A stretch of 64,000 nt of DNA from Paludibacteraceae bacterium (GCA_024693065.1 JAILLP010000004.1:186001-250000), one strand, 5' to 3'; counted from the stretch's first letter, positions 25,250 to 35,721 are shown. Made by a program: numbers and translations. Notes: generated from the letters alone by a model not told the origin.

Positions 25250-25611
25250 GTTATTATTGTGTGGACTCCGATGTTCTCCCCAACCTGGCAGAGTCCATTA
25301 TACCATGTTGGAGATTTCAATTCTGTTTTAACCCGATGAGTCACGTTAATCTCATCTTTTTCTGTTTTTTATATCAAATGTACTATTTTTTTTGAATTAT
25401 ATGTGTCTTATTTCGGGAATAATTTCGCTTTTATGATTTTTTGACTGAAATCAATCGTATTATCTTCCCAAAATGTTCTCTTGAATGAGTGTTTTCAGAT
25501 CTGAAATGATGGGTCCTTTGCGTGGTACTTCCTACGTCCTTTGTTGTTATAGGCTTGAAAGTAATTCCTTCCTGTTGTGGATCGGGAAAATTGTGTTGTT
25601 TGTAAAAGAAA
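25250..25611. other. Gene-free interval upstream of the secreted-protein cluster
   Basis: A/T-rich sequence between the start of copy C and the nuo terminator. I see no credible gene and no clear TAnnTTTG promoter on the minus strand; it must hold the cluster's control region. Confidence 0.5.
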
Positions 25612-25641
25612 GGGGTGTATCAAATGTGATTGATACACCCC
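25612..25641 (-). terminator. Intrinsic terminator of the nuo operon
   Basis: A perfect 12-bp stem (ggggtgtatcaa / ttgatacacccc) with a 6-base loop, 45 bp after the nuoN stop. On the minus strand it is followed by TTTCTTTT. Confidence 0.75.
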
Positions 25642-25685
25642 CATGTGTTTTTATTGTTTGGAGTTGTTTATGCTCCTTTTGTTTT

Positions 25686-27113
25686 CTAGAATCCGAAGCT
25701 CCTCTCTGAGATGAACGTGTAGAGCGGACTGATGAATCCTAATGCTAAGATGCAGATCGTGCAGATGATGAGTCCGACCTTGGACATGCTGTCGATCTTG
25801 ATGGTCGGAATCGGATTGTCTGACTTCTTGATGAACATGGCCTTCACCACCAACAAATAGTAGTAGAGTGAGATGATGGTGTTCAATAAGGCAAGGAAGA
25901 CGAGCAGATATTGACCTTGTTCGGCCGCTGCCATGAAGATGAAGAACTTGCTGAAGAATCCTGCGAACGGAGGAATTCCTCCCAAGGAGAACATGGCGAG
26001 CATCATGACGACTGCCAACTTAGGGTTGGTGTCGTAGAGTCCGTCGTAGTCGTCCATCGAAACCTTGCCTGTCTGGTCCTCGATGCTGGAGATGATTCCG
26101 AAGGCGGCGAGGTTGGTGAACATGTAGATCAATGTGTAGAACACGAGCGATGCCATACCTTGGTCGCTTCCCGCAATCACACCGAGCATGATGTAGCCAG
26201 CTTGTGAGATGGAGGAGAAGGCTAAGAATCTCTTCAGGTTCTTCTGGCGGATGGCGAACAAGTTACCCACGGTGATGGTGACAACGATGATCCACCAAAG
26301 GATCTCCTTCCATACGTCTGGGTAGTTGCTGAACGCTTTCATCAAGATGCACATGAAGGCGAAGGCCGCAGCTCCCTTGGAGATGACGGACAAGTAGGCG
26401 GTCACAGAAGTAGGTGCGCCTTGGTAGGTGTCCGCTGTCCACAAGTGGAACGGAACGAGGGAGATCTTGAAGCCGATACCCGCGATGAAGAAGACCAATC
26501 CCATGATGGAGAGGTTGAAGTCGGAGAAGTTGGTTGAGATTCCGTCGAAGTAGAGTGTGCCGCAGGTCGCGTAGATCAGGGAGATACCGAAGATCATCAC
26601 GCCTGACGAGAAGGCTGCGGTGAGCACGTACTTGGCTGCCGCTTCGGCCGACTCTTCCTTCTTCTTGTTCATCGCCACCAAAGTGGCCATTGGGATGGAG
26701 GCGGTCTCCAATCCGATGTAGAAGAGGAGGAAGTTACCCGACGAGATCATCAGGTACATACCCAATAGGGTGGAGAGTGTCAGGAAGTAGAACTCCCCGG
26801 CGTGGCTCTCGTTCTCGTGCGTGTTCCAGTAGTAAGCGTACAGGAAGACGAGCACGGTGCCTATGTTCAGCATGTTCTTGACGAACATGTGGATCTCTGA
26901 GGTGAGGTACATCCCGGAGAATGCTTCGGTCGGACTGTAGCTGTTAGACCATTGGAAACACAAGACGGTGTGGGCGAGGAATAGCCCAATTGCCATGATC
27001 TGGCTTGCCTTTTTGTTCTTGTCGCCGATGACTAGGTCGGTCAACAGAACCAATATCATAACCACTACTAATGATATTTCGTGGTTCATCGATAAGAAAT
27101 TACTATAGTCCAT
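25686..27113 (-). CDS. nuoN: NADH-quinone oxidoreductase subunit N
   Basis: 475 residues from MDYSNFLSMN (a longer frame begins at 27140). The ATG overlaps the nuoM stop, typical of coupled subunits. It is an antiporter-like membrane subunit of complex I with about 14 transmembrane helices. Family motifs include YIGLETASIPMATLVA (TM5), AFKISLVPFH-type GIGFKISLVPFHLWTADTYQGAPTS and AFSSISQAGYIMLG. It forms part of the proton path in the inner membrane. Last gene of the operon. Confidence 0.92.
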   Translation of the reverse strand: MDYSNFLSMNHEISLVVVMILVLLTDLVIGDKNKKASQIMAIGLFLAHTVLCFQWSNSYSPTEAFSGMYLTSEIHMFVKNMLNIGTVLVFLYAYYWNTHENESHAGEFYFLTLSTLLGMYLMISSGNFLLFYIGLETASIPMATLVAMNKKKEESAEAAAKYVLTAAFSSGVMIFGISLIYATCGTLYFDGISTNFSDFNLSIMGLVFFIAGIGFKISLVPFHLWTADTYQGAPTSVTAYLSVISKGAAAFAFMCILMKAFSNYPDVWKEILWWIIVVTITVGNLFAIRQKNLKRFLAFSSISQAGYIMLGVIAGSDQGMASLVFYTLIYMFTNLAAFGIISSIEDQTGKVSMDDYDGLYDTNPKLAVVMMLAMFSLGGIPPFAGFFSKFFIFMAAAEQGQYLLVFLALLNTIISLYYYLLVVKAMFIKKSDNPIPTIKIDSMSKVGLIICTICILALGFISPLYTFISERSFGF

Positions 27114-28629
27114 AAGTGAATAATTTTGCGATGTTTTCAATTCCGCCGCCGATCATGTTCGACAACCAGAGCGGTGCCATACCTATTGCGGCGATTGCGG
27201 CGATGAGTCCGAACGCTGCTACTTTCTCATACCATACTGCGTCGGTGAGCGTCTCGTGGTGCTTGTCCTGCACTGGTCCCATGAGGATCTTGCCGACCAC
27301 TCTCAGGATGTATACGGCAGTGATCACGATGGAGCTGCAACCGAGGATGACGAATGTCCTATGGAAGAAGTCCGTGTGCTCGAACGCTCCGACGAAGATG
27401 GTCATCTCCGCTACGAATCCGCTCAAGCCAGGCAATCCTAATGAGGCTAAACCCGCTATCACGTAGCATACGCAGAGGATAGGCATGATCTTCATCAGAC
27501 CGCCCATCTCACGGATGTCACGCGTGTGTGTCCTTCCGTAAATCATACCGATCAGGGCGAAGAAGAGCGCCGTCATGAGTCCGTGCGATACCATCTGAAG
27601 GATGGCTCCCGTCATGGCGGTCTTGTTCATCATCAATAAGGCGAAGAGCACCAAGCCGCAGTGGCTCACGGATGAGTAGGCGTTGATGTACTTCAAATCG
27701 GTCTGTACGCAGGCGCTGAAGGCTCCGTACACGACGCTGATACCGGTCAGGATGATGAAGATCCATGCGAGGTCTTGCGCCGCGTCCGGCATCAGGTACA
27801 TGGCTACCCTGAAGCATCCGTATCCTCCCAACTTCATCAACACACCTGCGTGGAGCATTGAAACGGCTGTCGGTGCGGATGCGTGACCGTCAGGCGACCA
27901 TGTGTGGAATGGGAACATAGCTCCCAAGACGCCGAATCCCACGAAGGTGAGCGGGAAGAAGATGTATTCCCAACTGATGTCGCCTCCGTTCGCCTTCAAG
28001 GCTTGCACGTTCGCGGCGATTTCTTGGATGTTGAAGGTGCCTTCGCCGCCCTCAGGGATGGAGTTGTAGTAGATGCCGAAGATGCCGACCATCAGGAAGG
28101 CTGAGCCTCCCATCAACATCAGCGTCAGCTTCATGGCTGAATATTCTTTCTTGCCGCTTCCCCAAAGTCCGATGAGCAGGTACATTGGAATCAAGGCCAC
28201 CTCGTAGAAGAGGAACATCGTGAAGAGGTCCAACGAAATGAAGAACCCATACACTCCGATGCTCAACATCAGGAACCAGAGGAAGTACTCCTTCACCTTC
28301 TCTTCCATGGCGTAGGATACGAACACGCCGGTGATCACCACGATGGAGGAGAGCAACAGCATGGCTACGGATATGCCGTCCACACCGACTGAGTAGTGGA
28401 TGTTGAATCGTTCATACCACATGGCGGATTCCGTGAAGAGGAACTCCGAGGTGGTGTCGATTTGCCGTAACTCCAGGAATTGGATCGTCAGATAGGTGGA
28501 GGTGCAGAGCAACGCAAATCCTCCGATGGACATAATCGTCCGTATCAGACTCTTTTTCTCGCCGTTGACGCAGAATATCACTGCCATCATGACGAGCGGG
28601 ATGATTACAAATAATGATAATATATTCAT
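27103..28629 (-). CDS. nuoM: NADH-quinone oxidoreductase subunit M
   Basis: 508 residues, antiporter-like subunit of complex I. Visible motifs: FYEVALIPMYLLIGLWG (TM5 with the conserved Glu), GAMFPFHTWSPDGHASAPTAVS, MLHAGVLMKLGGYG and YSSVSHCGLVLFALL. About 14 transmembrane segments, expected length. Between nuoL (18 bp upstream) and nuoN (overlap). Confidence 0.93.
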   Translation of the reverse strand: MNILSLFVIIPLVMMAVIFCVNGEKKSLIRTIMSIGGFALLCTSTYLTIQFLELRQIDTTSEFLFTESAMWYERFNIHYSVGVDGISVAMLLLSSIVVITGVFVSYAMEEKVKEYFLWFLMLSIGVYGFFISLDLFTMFLFYEVALIPMYLLIGLWGSGKKEYSAMKLTLMLMGGSAFLMVGIFGIYYNSIPEGGEGTFNIQEIAANVQALKANGGDISWEYIFFPLTFVGFGVLGAMFPFHTWSPDGHASAPTAVSMLHAGVLMKLGGYGCFRVAMYLMPDAAQDLAWIFIILTGISVVYGAFSACVQTDLKYINAYSSVSHCGLVLFALLMMNKTAMTGAILQMVSHGLMTALFFALIGMIYGRTHTRDIREMGGLMKIMPILCVCYVIAGLASLGLPGLSGFVAEMTIFVGAFEHTDFFHRTFVILGCSSIVITAVYILRVVGKILMGPVQDKHHETLTDAVWYEKVAAFGLIAAIAAIGMAPLWLSNMIGGGIENIAKLFTYGL

Positions 28630-28647
28630 TGTAGTACTTTTTATCGG

Positions 28648-30606
28648 TTAGAGATTAATGGATAGTAACACGATAGTGATAACACCCATGATGAACACCC
28701 AAGCGTACTGTTGCACATATCCGCTCTGGATCTCCTTCGTCTCTTGCGAGGTCTTGTTCGTGACCCATGAGAGCAGGTTCATGAATCCGTCGATGATATG
28801 ACGGTCGAACCATGCGATAGGTTGGCATATCCGTTGGAAGATGATGTTGTTCGTCACAAAGAGATATATCTCATCGATATAGAACTTGTTATAAGCCCAA
28901 AGATACGGTTTCTTGATGTAGGATACCGCCTTGTTCGGCCTGCCTGTCTTCTCCAAGTAGAGGAAGGTCGCGATGAGGATACCGATCACGCCCGCTCCGA
29001 TGCTTGGCAATGCGATGTTCCAGTGCGTGTGGATCTCGTAGCTTGTGAAGTCGCTTGAGATCAACTCGGTGAAGGATACCTTGCCGAACGCCCAGCTGAT
29101 ACCGGTGATGACCGTCACTGCGGCTAAGAACATCAACGGGAAGGTCATGTTCAACGGTGCCTCGTGTGGCTCGTGCTCATATCCCTCCTCAGGCTCGCCG
29201 AACCAGAAGATTCTGTAGTAGAGGCGGAACATGTAGAAGGCGGTCAGACCTGCCACGAAGTACTCTACGGCGAATACCCATTTGTTGGTCTCGAACGCTG
29301 CCACCAGGATCTCATCCTTCGAGAAGAAGCCTGAGAATGGAGGTATGCCGGCGATGGCTAAGCAGGCGATGAGGAACGTGATGTGGGTGATAGGCAATTT
29401 CTTTCTGAGGTTGCCCATTGCGTCCATCTCGTTGCTGTGCACGGCGTGGATGATGGCTCCTGCCGCCATGAAGAGCAATGCCTTGAACATGGCGTGCGTG
29501 AAGAGGTGCCACATGGAGGCCGTGTAACCGAGTCCGTTGACGCCTCCGTAACCGGAAACACCCAAGGCTACCATCATGTAGGCGATCTGTGAGATCGTGG
29601 AGAAGGCGAGCACTCGCTTGATGTCGGTCTGTGCGCAGGCGATGATCGCTGCGAAGATGCTGGTGAACGCTCCGATGTAGGAGATGATCTCCAACACGTG
29701 CGGCGCCTCGAACGTGTAGATAGGGAAGAGCCTTGCCACCAAGTATACACCCGCTACGACCATCGTGGCCGCGTGGATCAAGGCTGAAGCTGGTGTCGGA
29801 CCTTCCATGGCGTCCGGCAACCAAATGTGCAACGGGAACATGGCCGATTTACCCGCACCTCCCAAGAAGATGAGGAACATGGCGATCGAAATCACTGGGA
29901 ATCCGAGGAAGGTCATCGTCCTCAAGTCTGAGTTGACGATCGCATCCACATGACCGTCGGTGATGAAGGTGAGCTTATCGAAATCGAAGGTCCTCGTGTA
30001 GTAGGAGAGGATCAGGATTCCGATGAGGAAGAACATATCCGCGAACCTCGTGACGATGAAGGCTTTCTTCGCCGCACGTACCGCGGAATGCTTGAAGTAG
30101 TAGAAGCTGATCAGGAGGAAGGAGGATACGCCCACCAACTCCCAGAAGATGTACATTTGGAAGATGTTGGTCGCCACCACCAATCCGAGCATGGCGAAGG
30201 AGAAGAGCGAGAGGATGGCGTAGAAACGCTGGAACCCTCCTTCTCCGTGCATGTAACCCATGCTGTAGATGTGGACCATCAGGGATACGGTCGAGATGAC
30301 AATCAACATGATGGCGGAGAGCGGATCCAAGAGGAACCCGATGCTGATCACCAGGTCTTCGTTCATCCGCAGCCACTCCATGTTGAAGAGGGTCACCTGT
30401 TGGTAAGTCTCCCCGATTTGGTATTCGCCACTGAAGAAATATTTGAGTGCGATGTAGTAGCAGATCACGGAGACGACGCCAAAAACGGTCGTTCCCAGGA
30501 GACCTGACACTTTCGGACACATTTTTTTACCGAATAGTCCCAAGATAAGGAACATGCAGAGCGGTAATATTAAAACATAAGGTGCTAAACTCGCTAACTG
30601 TTCCAT
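28648..30606 (-). CDS. nuoL: NADH-quinone oxidoreductase subunit L
   Basis: 652 residues, the largest antiporter-like subunit. Motifs: FWELVGVSSFLLISFYY (TM5 Glu), KSAMFPLHIWLPDAMEGPTPASALIHAATMV-type segment (about 240-270), AFSTISQIAYMMVALG, and a long amphipathic region near the C-terminus as expected for the lateral helix. Normal length for the family. Gap of 4 bp to nuoK. Confidence 0.94.
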   Translation of the reverse strand: MEQLASLAPYVLILPLCMFLILGLFGKKMCPKVSGLLGTTVFGVVSVICYYIALKYFFSGEYQIGETYQQVTLFNMEWLRMNEDLVISIGFLLDPLSAIMLIVISTVSLMVHIYSMGYMHGEGGFQRFYAILSLFSFAMLGLVVATNIFQMYIFWELVGVSSFLLISFYYFKHSAVRAAKKAFIVTRFADMFFLIGILILSYYTRTFDFDKLTFITDGHVDAIVNSDLRTMTFLGFPVISIAMFLIFLGGAGKSAMFPLHIWLPDAMEGPTPASALIHAATMVVAGVYLVARLFPIYTFEAPHVLEIISYIGAFTSIFAAIIACAQTDIKRVLAFSTISQIAYMMVALGVSGYGGVNGLGYTASMWHLFTHAMFKALLFMAAGAIIHAVHSNEMDAMGNLRKKLPITHITFLIACLAIAGIPPFSGFFSKDEILVAAFETNKWVFAVEYFVAGLTAFYMFRLYYRIFWFGEPEEGYEHEPHEAPLNMTFPLMFLAAVTVITGISWAFGKVSFTELISSDFTSYEIHTHWNIALPSIGAGVIGILIATFLYLEKTGRPNKAVSYIKKPYLWAYNKFYIDEIYLFVTNNIIFQRICQPIAWFDRHIIDGFMNLLSWVTNKTSQETKEIQSGYVQQYAWVFIMGVITIVLLSINL

Positions 30607-30610
30607 ATCA

Positions 30611-30922
30611 TTAATACTTTAATTCGTTAATACTCTTGGCGTCGATGTTCTTCTTCTGACGGTAAACATTGATGATGATTGAAATGGCTACCGCAGTCTC
30701 CGCCGCCGCTATCGCGATGACGAAGAGGCTATAGATGTGCCCCTCCAAGTATTCCGGGAAGAGGAATCTGTTGGCCACTACGAAATTGATGTTTGCGGCG
30801 TTGAGGATGAGCTCGACCGACATCAGTATGCTGATGAGGTTCTTGCGTGCCACGAATCCATACACGCCTATGAAGAATAGGAGCGTGCTAAGAATAAAAT
30901 ATGATTCTACTGGTATATTCAT
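30611..30922 (-). CDS. nuoK: NADH-quinone oxidoreductase subunit K
   Basis: 103 residues, three transmembrane helices. Contains GVYGFVARKNLISILMSVEL and NAANINFVVA, with the conserved membrane glutamates (SVELILNAAN and AAAETAVAIS). Its start overlaps the nuoJ stop by 4 bp (ATGA). Confidence 0.94.
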   Translation of the reverse strand: MNIPVESYFILSTLLFFIGVYGFVARKNLISILMSVELILNAANINFVVANRFLFPEYLEGHIYSLFVIAIAAAETAVAISIIINVYRQKKNIDAKSINELKY

Positions 30923-31458
30923 TTGTTGACCTCCTTATCCTTTGTTGCGATTGCGATACTTCCAATGATGCATGCGAGCAAGAGAACACTCGCCGCCTCG
31001 AATGGTAACAGATATTGGTACTGGTCCGTACCCATCAGCGTTTGACCGATCATCTGCATGTCCACATCCTGTGTCAGTTCGGCCGCCGTGTCGTAGTCTG
31101 GCAGGAATCCGAACTTGGCGATGACGCTCGCACAGGTGATTGAACCGACGATGGCCGCTATTAGACCCATGATGCGTCTCTGTCCGATGTTGATTTCTTT
31201 GTCCTCACCCAACCCCTTGATCAACAGGATGGCGAAGACGATGAGGATCACGATGCCTCCCGCATATACGGAGAGTTGAACCGCCGCCAGGAACTCGTAG
31301 TTGAGCTGAAGGTAGAGACCCGCTATGCAGAACAGCGTGAAGAACAAGTAGGTGGCCGACCTGAGGATCTTGGTCGAAGTGACCGTCAGGATGCCGAAGA
31401 GCAATATGGCCGCCGCAAGTATGAAAAATATGATGTTGCTTGCTGTTAATAATTCCAT
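30919..31458 (-). CDS. nuoJ: NADH-quinone oxidoreductase subunit J
   Basis: 179 residues with five transmembrane helices. Motifs: RSATYLFFTLFCIAGLYLQL, EFLAAVQLSVYAGGIVILIV (the conserved TM3 region) and SVLLLACIIGSIAIATKD. Standard size; placed between nuoI (5 bp) and nuoK (overlap). Confidence 0.93.
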   Translation of the reverse strand: MELLTASNIIFFILAAAILLFGILTVTSTKILRSATYLFFTLFCIAGLYLQLNYEFLAAVQLSVYAGGIVILIVFAILLIKGLGEDKEINIGQRRIMGLIAAIVGSITCASVIAKFGFLPDYDTAAELTQDVDMQMIGQTLMGTDQYQYLLPFEAASVLLLACIIGSIAIATKDKEVNK

Positions 31459-31463
31459 GGTCG

Positions 31464-31946
31464 TTATTGTTGTGGGGTTGTTACTGGTTTCTTCTCCTCT
31501 GTCTTGGAACCCTCTTTGTTCAGTTGCTTAACTAACGTCTCTCTTCTGAATACCGAGTGCTCGAAGTTGTTGCTCCAAACGATTGCCTTTTGAGGACAAC
31601 CCATCGTGCAGAGTCCGCAGAAGGTGCAGCTTCCCAAGTCGTACAGGTACTTGTCCAACGCTTTCTTGGTCTTGCCGTCCTCTGTGGTGATTTGTTTCGT
31701 CACTATCTTGATGGTTCCGTTCGGACAGTTCATCTGGCAGATTCCGCACGCTGTGCACTTGTGCTCGTTGTTCGCGTTGTGCGGCATCGTCAGCTCTCCC
31801 CTGAACCGCTCAGCGTATTCCTTCACCCCGCGGTTCTCCGGGTATTGTTCCGTGATAGGCTTCCTGATGAAGTTGATCATCGTGATGCGCATACCCTGTA
31901 GCAGGTTCCATATCCCGGAAAATAGATCTTTGATATACTGTATCAT
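31464..31946 (-). CDS. nuoI: NADH-quinone oxidoreductase subunit I (two [4Fe-4S] ferredoxin)
   Basis: 160 residues. Two ferredoxin motifs bind clusters N6a and N6b: CTACGICQMNCPNG (about 60-73) and CTFCGLCTMGCPQKA (about 106-120). An N-terminal amphipathic segment anchors it at the membrane arm. The Lys/Glu/Thr-rich tail (TEEKKPVTTPQQ) is variable. It carries electrons to NuoB. Confidence 0.94.
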   Translation of the reverse strand: MIQYIKDLFSGIWNLLQGMRITMINFIRKPITEQYPENRGVKEYAERFRGELTMPHNANNEHKCTACGICQMNCPNGTIKIVTKQITTEDGKTKKALDKYLYDLGSCTFCGLCTMGCPQKAIVWSNNFEHSVFRRETLVKQLNKEGSKTEEKKPVTTPQQ

Positions 31947-31964
31947 CTTTTCTTCCCTTTAGAT

Positions 31965-33056
31965 TTAAATTATAACCCACACTGCCATGATGAGCAGGTT
32001 CAATATACTGATCGGCATGAGGATCTTCCACTCCAGCTTGAGCAGTTGGTCGATCCTGAGCCTTGGGAATGTCCATCTCACCCATAAGCTGAGAAGCACG
32101 AGGGCGAAGGTCTTGCCCATGAACCAAATCCATGAAGGAATCTGTCCCATAAGCTCGTTGAACCCGGATGCCCATCCCGCATTGATCTGCAATGGTTGCC
32201 ATCCTCCGAGGAATACGGTCGCCGCGATTCCCGCGATGATGAACATGTTCAAGTATTCCGCCAAATAGAAGAATCCGAACTGGATACCGGAGTACTCCGT
32301 GTGGTATCCTGCCGTCAACTCTGACTCGGCCTCCGGCAGGTCGAATGGACCACGGTTGGTCTCCGCATGTCCCGCGATCAAATAGATGATGAAGGCGATG
32401 ATGGCGGTCGGCGCCTGGAAGATGTACCAGGTGTTGTATCCGCCTTCAGCGTTCATGCCGCCTTGTCCGGCGATGATGTCCGAAATGCTCAGTGATCCTG
32501 CGATGATGACCATCGTCATGATGGAGAGGCCCGCCGACAGCTCGTAGCTGATGAGTTGGGCACCGCTTCGCATCGCACCGATCAGGGTGTACTTGTTGTT
32601 GCTGGACCATCCCGCCAACAGGATGCCGACTACGCCTAGCGAGGAGATCGCCAGGATGTAGAAGACTCCGACGTTGAAGTCGATGCAGGCTAATCCGTCA
32701 CCGAACTGTAATGCGCCGAATGTGCAGAACGAACCGGCGATGGCGAGGAACAACGCAGTCTTGAATAGGATGTTGTCCGTGTTCTTTATCGAGATGATCT
32801 CCTTTAATAGGATCTTGACCATGTCGGCCACACTCTGCAGCAATCCCCAAGGACCTACTCGGTTAGGGCCGATTCGGCATTGGAACCGGGCGCATATCTT
32901 TCTCTCCAAAAGGATGAGGATCAATGCAAGCACACAATAGAGGCCCAGCAGGGCGGCGCCTATGATGACGTATTCGATTGTCGTCGCCAGCCATCCGGGT
33001 AGGGCGCCCGTGAGTCCCTCGTGTATTGTACTTATTATTTCACTAAATGTTAACAT
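31965..33056 (-). CDS. nuoH: NADH-quinone oxidoreductase subunit H
   Basis: 363 residues, about eight transmembrane helices. Conserved stretches: [20 protein letters not shown] (quinone-cavity loop), [20 protein letters not shown] and [20 protein letters not shown]. It forms the quinone chamber with NuoB and NuoD. Expected length. Confidence 0.95.
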   Translation of the reverse strand: MLTFSEIISTIHEGLTGALPGWLATTIEYVIIGAALLGLYCVLALILILLERKICARFQCRIGPNRVGPWGLLQSVADMVKILLKEIISIKNTDNILFKTALFLAIAGSFCTFGALQFGDGLACIDFNVGVFYILAISSLGVVGILLAGWSSNNKYTLIGAMRSGAQLISYELSAGLSIMTMVIIAGSLSISDIIAGQGGMNAEGGYNTWYIFQAPTAIIAFIIYLIAGHAETNRGPFDLPEAESELTAGYHTEYSGIQFGFFYLAEYLNMFIIAGIAATVFLGGWQPLQINAGWASGFNELMGQIPSWIWFMGKTFALVLLSLWVRWTFPRLRIDQLLKLEWKILMPISILNLLIMAVWVII

Positions 33057-33089
33057 ATCCTTTATTCTTTATTTTGTCTGTGAAAAGAA

Positions 33090-34718
33090 TTATCTGTCCG
33101 CACATGGGATTACGTAGTCCAAGGAGGCTCCGATCATGATGAGGTCGGCGATCTTCTCGTTTCTGCACAACGGATCCAATGCGGAGATGAGTGTCATGCA
33201 TGGTGAGCGGAACTTCACGCGGTAAGGGTTCTTGTCTCCCTTGCTGTTGATGTAGACGCCGAAGTCTCCTCTCGCGTTTTCCACCCTCTGGTAATACTCT
33301 CCCTCCGGCAACTTGATGATCGCCGGTGTCTTGGCCTTGAAGTCTCCCTCCGGCAGGTTGTCGATGAGCTGCTCGATGATGCGGAGTGACTGCTCGATCT
33401 CGTCCAAACGGATGAGGTATCGGTCGAACGTGCCTCCGTCTTGGCGGAGCATCTCTTGGAAGTCCACTTGGTCGTACACCGCATATGGCTCGATCTTACG
33501 CACGTCGCATGACCATCCGGATGCTCTTCCCGCAGGTCCTGTCACGCCCAATGAAGCGGCGGTCTCCTTGGCAAGGAATCCGATGTTCTCCATACGACCC
33601 TTCGCGATTGGGTTGTTGGTGAAGAGGATATGGTACTCTTTGATCATCTTACGCATATAAGGTATAAACTCCTTGACCTGGTCCACGAATTTAGGACTCA
33701 CCTCGTTGGCCAAACCTCCGATGACGTTGTAGCCCACCATGAGGCGGCCACCACCGGTTTCTTCGAATATGTCCATGATCTTTTCACGGTCGCGCATTCC
33801 GTAGATGAAGGCGGTGATGGAACCCATATCCATGCACATACATCCCCATCCCAACAAGTGGGAGGCGATACGGGTCAACTCGTCGAAGATGACGCGGACC
33901 ACCTGCGCTCTTTTCGGCACCTCGATGCCAAGGGCTTTCTCTACGCAGAGGCAGAAGGCGTGGCGGTTCATCGTTCCTGACAGATAGTCGAGACGCTCTG
34001 TCAGTTGGAGGATCTGCGGGTAGGTCTTGCTCTCGCACATCTTCTCGATGCCTCGGTGGATGTAGCCGAAGTTCGGGTCCACCTTCTTGATGATCTCTCC
34101 GTCCAACGATACCCTCAGGTGAAGCACACCGTGGGTGGCTGGGTGTTGAGGTCCTATGTTCACCACGTATTCGTTTTTGTCGAACAGCGCTTTGTGTTCA
34201 GTGATCAGTTTGCCCTCCTTGTCGAATCGGATGGAAGGAAGGTCCTCCATCGCGTCCGCTGTTTGGTTGACAAGCGGAACAGGGTTCAGTTTCGGATCCG
34301 CATCGTAGTCCTTCCTGAAAGGGAAGCCGTTCCAGTCTGCCCGTAAGAAGAGGCGGCGCAGGTCTGGGTGGTTGACGAATTGCAAGCCGAAGAAGTCGTA
34401 AGCCTCACGCTCGTACAGGTTGGCGGATGCCCAGAGGTCGCTCACCGTCGGAATGGCGAGGTTCTCCCTGTCTGGCGTGTTCACTTTCACAACGACCATC
34501 GCTTTCTTGTCTTGGGTGGAGGTGAAGTGGTAAATCACTCCGAAATACTCCTTGTAGTCCATTCCTGTTAGGTTCAACAGGACATCGAACCCGTTCTCCT
34601 TCAATTTCTCCGCCAATTTCCTCAATTGGTTAGGGGAAACGCAGATGGTAGGGTATTGTTGCTCTTCGATAGTGAGACTGGAGTCCACTGACGAAACTAT
34701 GTCTTTTATCTTTTTCAT
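33090..34718 (-). CDS. nuoCD: NADH-quinone oxidoreductase fused subunits C and D
   Basis: 542 residues. N-terminal 30-kDa domain (about 1-150: NLTGMDYKEYFGVIYHFTST, YEREAYDFFGLQFVNHPDLRRLFL), linked directly to the 49-kDa domain (about 165-542: VNIGPQHPATHGVLHLRVSL, FGYIHRGIEKMCESKTYPQI, MGSITAFIYGMRDREKIMDI, RFRSPCM-type VKFRSPCMTLISALDPL, GASLDYVIPCADR). The C-D fusion occurs in several lineages including Bacteroidota. NuoD forms the quinone site with NuoB and NuoH. Confidence 0.95.
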   Translation of the reverse strand: MKKIKDIVSSVDSSLTIEEQQYPTICVSPNQLRKLAEKLKENGFDVLLNLTGMDYKEYFGVIYHFTSTQDKKAMVVVKVNTPDRENLAIPTVSDLWASANLYEREAYDFFGLQFVNHPDLRRLFLRADWNGFPFRKDYDADPKLNPVPLVNQTADAMEDLPSIRFDKEGKLITEHKALFDKNEYVVNIGPQHPATHGVLHLRVSLDGEIIKKVDPNFGYIHRGIEKMCESKTYPQILQLTERLDYLSGTMNRHAFCLCVEKALGIEVPKRAQVVRVIFDELTRIASHLLGWGCMCMDMGSITAFIYGMRDREKIMDIFEETGGGRLMVGYNVIGGLANEVSPKFVDQVKEFIPYMRKMIKEYHILFTNNPIAKGRMENIGFLAKETAASLGVTGPAGRASGWSCDVRKIEPYAVYDQVDFQEMLRQDGGTFDRYLIRLDEIEQSLRIIEQLIDNLPEGDFKAKTPAIIKLPEGEYYQRVENARGDFGVYINSKGDKNPYRVKFRSPCMTLISALDPLCRNEKIADLIMIGASLDYVIPCADR

Positions 34719-34721
34719 ATC

Positions 34722-35339
34722 CTACTCGTTTTCTGCTGTATTGTTTTCTGATTCGTCGGATTTTTTCTCCGCATTGCCCTTGTTAGGCAGTTTGAAGAAG
34801 TTCTCCAACTTGATTTTCCTTTGTAGTTGCATCATGCCGTAGAGCATGGCGTCTGGTCTTGGCGGGCATCCCGGCACGTATACGTCCACAGGGATGATCT
34901 CGTTCACACCGTTTACGACGTGGTAGGTGTCCTTGAACGGTCCGCCGCTGATGGCGCAACCACCCACGGCGATGACGTACTTAGGCTCCGCCATCTGGTC
35001 GTATAGACGTTTGAGCACCGGAGCCATCTTGTGCACGATCGTTCCTGCCACGAAGATGACGTCGGCCTGACGTGGTGAGTTACGTGTGACCTCCCATCCG
35101 AAACGGGCGAAGTCGGTACGAGCGGCACCGACGCACATGAACTCGATACCGCAACAGCTGGTGGCGAAGGTCAACGGCCATACGGAGTTGGACCGTCCCC
35201 AGTTGATGATGTCGTCTAATACGCCGACCACCACATTCACACCACCCGCGCGAAGTTCTTCAACATACTGCTCTAAGTATTCGTTGTCGTTGAAGTCCTC
35301 CGTCTTCATGTTTTTTATTTTGATGTTCTTTACTTCCAT
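34722..35339 (-). CDS. nuoB: NADH-quinone oxidoreductase subunit B (cluster N2)
   Basis: 205 residues from [10 protein letters not shown]. The frame is open to 35558, but the extra 73 codons lie inside nuoA and are not NuoB-like; AGGAG lies 7 bp before the chosen ATG. The N2 cluster ligands are present: tandem cysteines in TSCCGIEFM, a third in GGCAISGG and a fourth in VPGCPPRP. The C-terminal 25 residues are Lys/Glu/Asn-rich ([14 protein letters not shown]) and beyond the family core. It overlaps nuoA by 10 bp. Confidence 0.93.
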   Translation of the reverse strand: MEVKNIKIKNMKTEDFNDNEYLEQYVEELRAGGVNVVVGVLDDIINWGRSNSVWPLTFATSCCGIEFMCVGAARTDFARFGWEVTRNSPRQADVIFVAGTIVHKMAPVLKRLYDQMAEPKYVIAVGGCAISGGPFKDTYHVVNGVNEIIPVDVYVPGCPPRPDAMLYGMMQLQRKIKLENFFKLPNKGNAEKKSDESENNTAENE

Positions 35340-35683
35340 TCCAATGCTCCTTTCTTCCATGCGTAGGCTAATCCGAGAACAAGAACGAGAAGGAAGAACG
35401 CCACACTGACTAGTCCCATCGTCCCCAATGATTTCATGATGGTCGCCCAAGGGAACAGCAACACTGTCTCCACGTCGAACATCAGGAACAGGATGGCGAA
35501 TAGGTAGTAGCCCACCTTGAACTGCATCCACGACGTGCCTCTTGTCGGGATACCACATTCGTACGGCTCTCCTTTTTGCGCATTGGTCGACTTAGGCGCT
35601 AAAAGCTTGCCTATGATCAGCGCGGCTACCACCATGATGATGGCCGTCACCAATACGACGATAAAAATTTCACCTGAACTCAT
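35330..35683 (-). CDS. nuoA: NADH-quinone oxidoreductase subunit A
   Basis: 117 residues, three transmembrane helices. Family features: [10 protein letters not shown] (the conserved ECG loop), [21 protein letters not shown] and the C-terminal [17 protein letters not shown]. First gene of the operon; no nuoE, nuoF or nuoG accompanies it. Confidence 0.94.
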   Translation of the reverse strand: MSSGEIFIVVLVTAIIMVVAALIIGKLLAPKSTNAQKGEPYECGIPTRGTSWMQFKVGYYLFAILFLMFDVETVLLFPWATIMKSLGTMGLVSVAFFLLVLVLGLAYAWKKGALEWK

Positions 35684-35721
35684 TGTTATAAACTGTTTTT
35701 GTTATTGATATTCTATGACAA

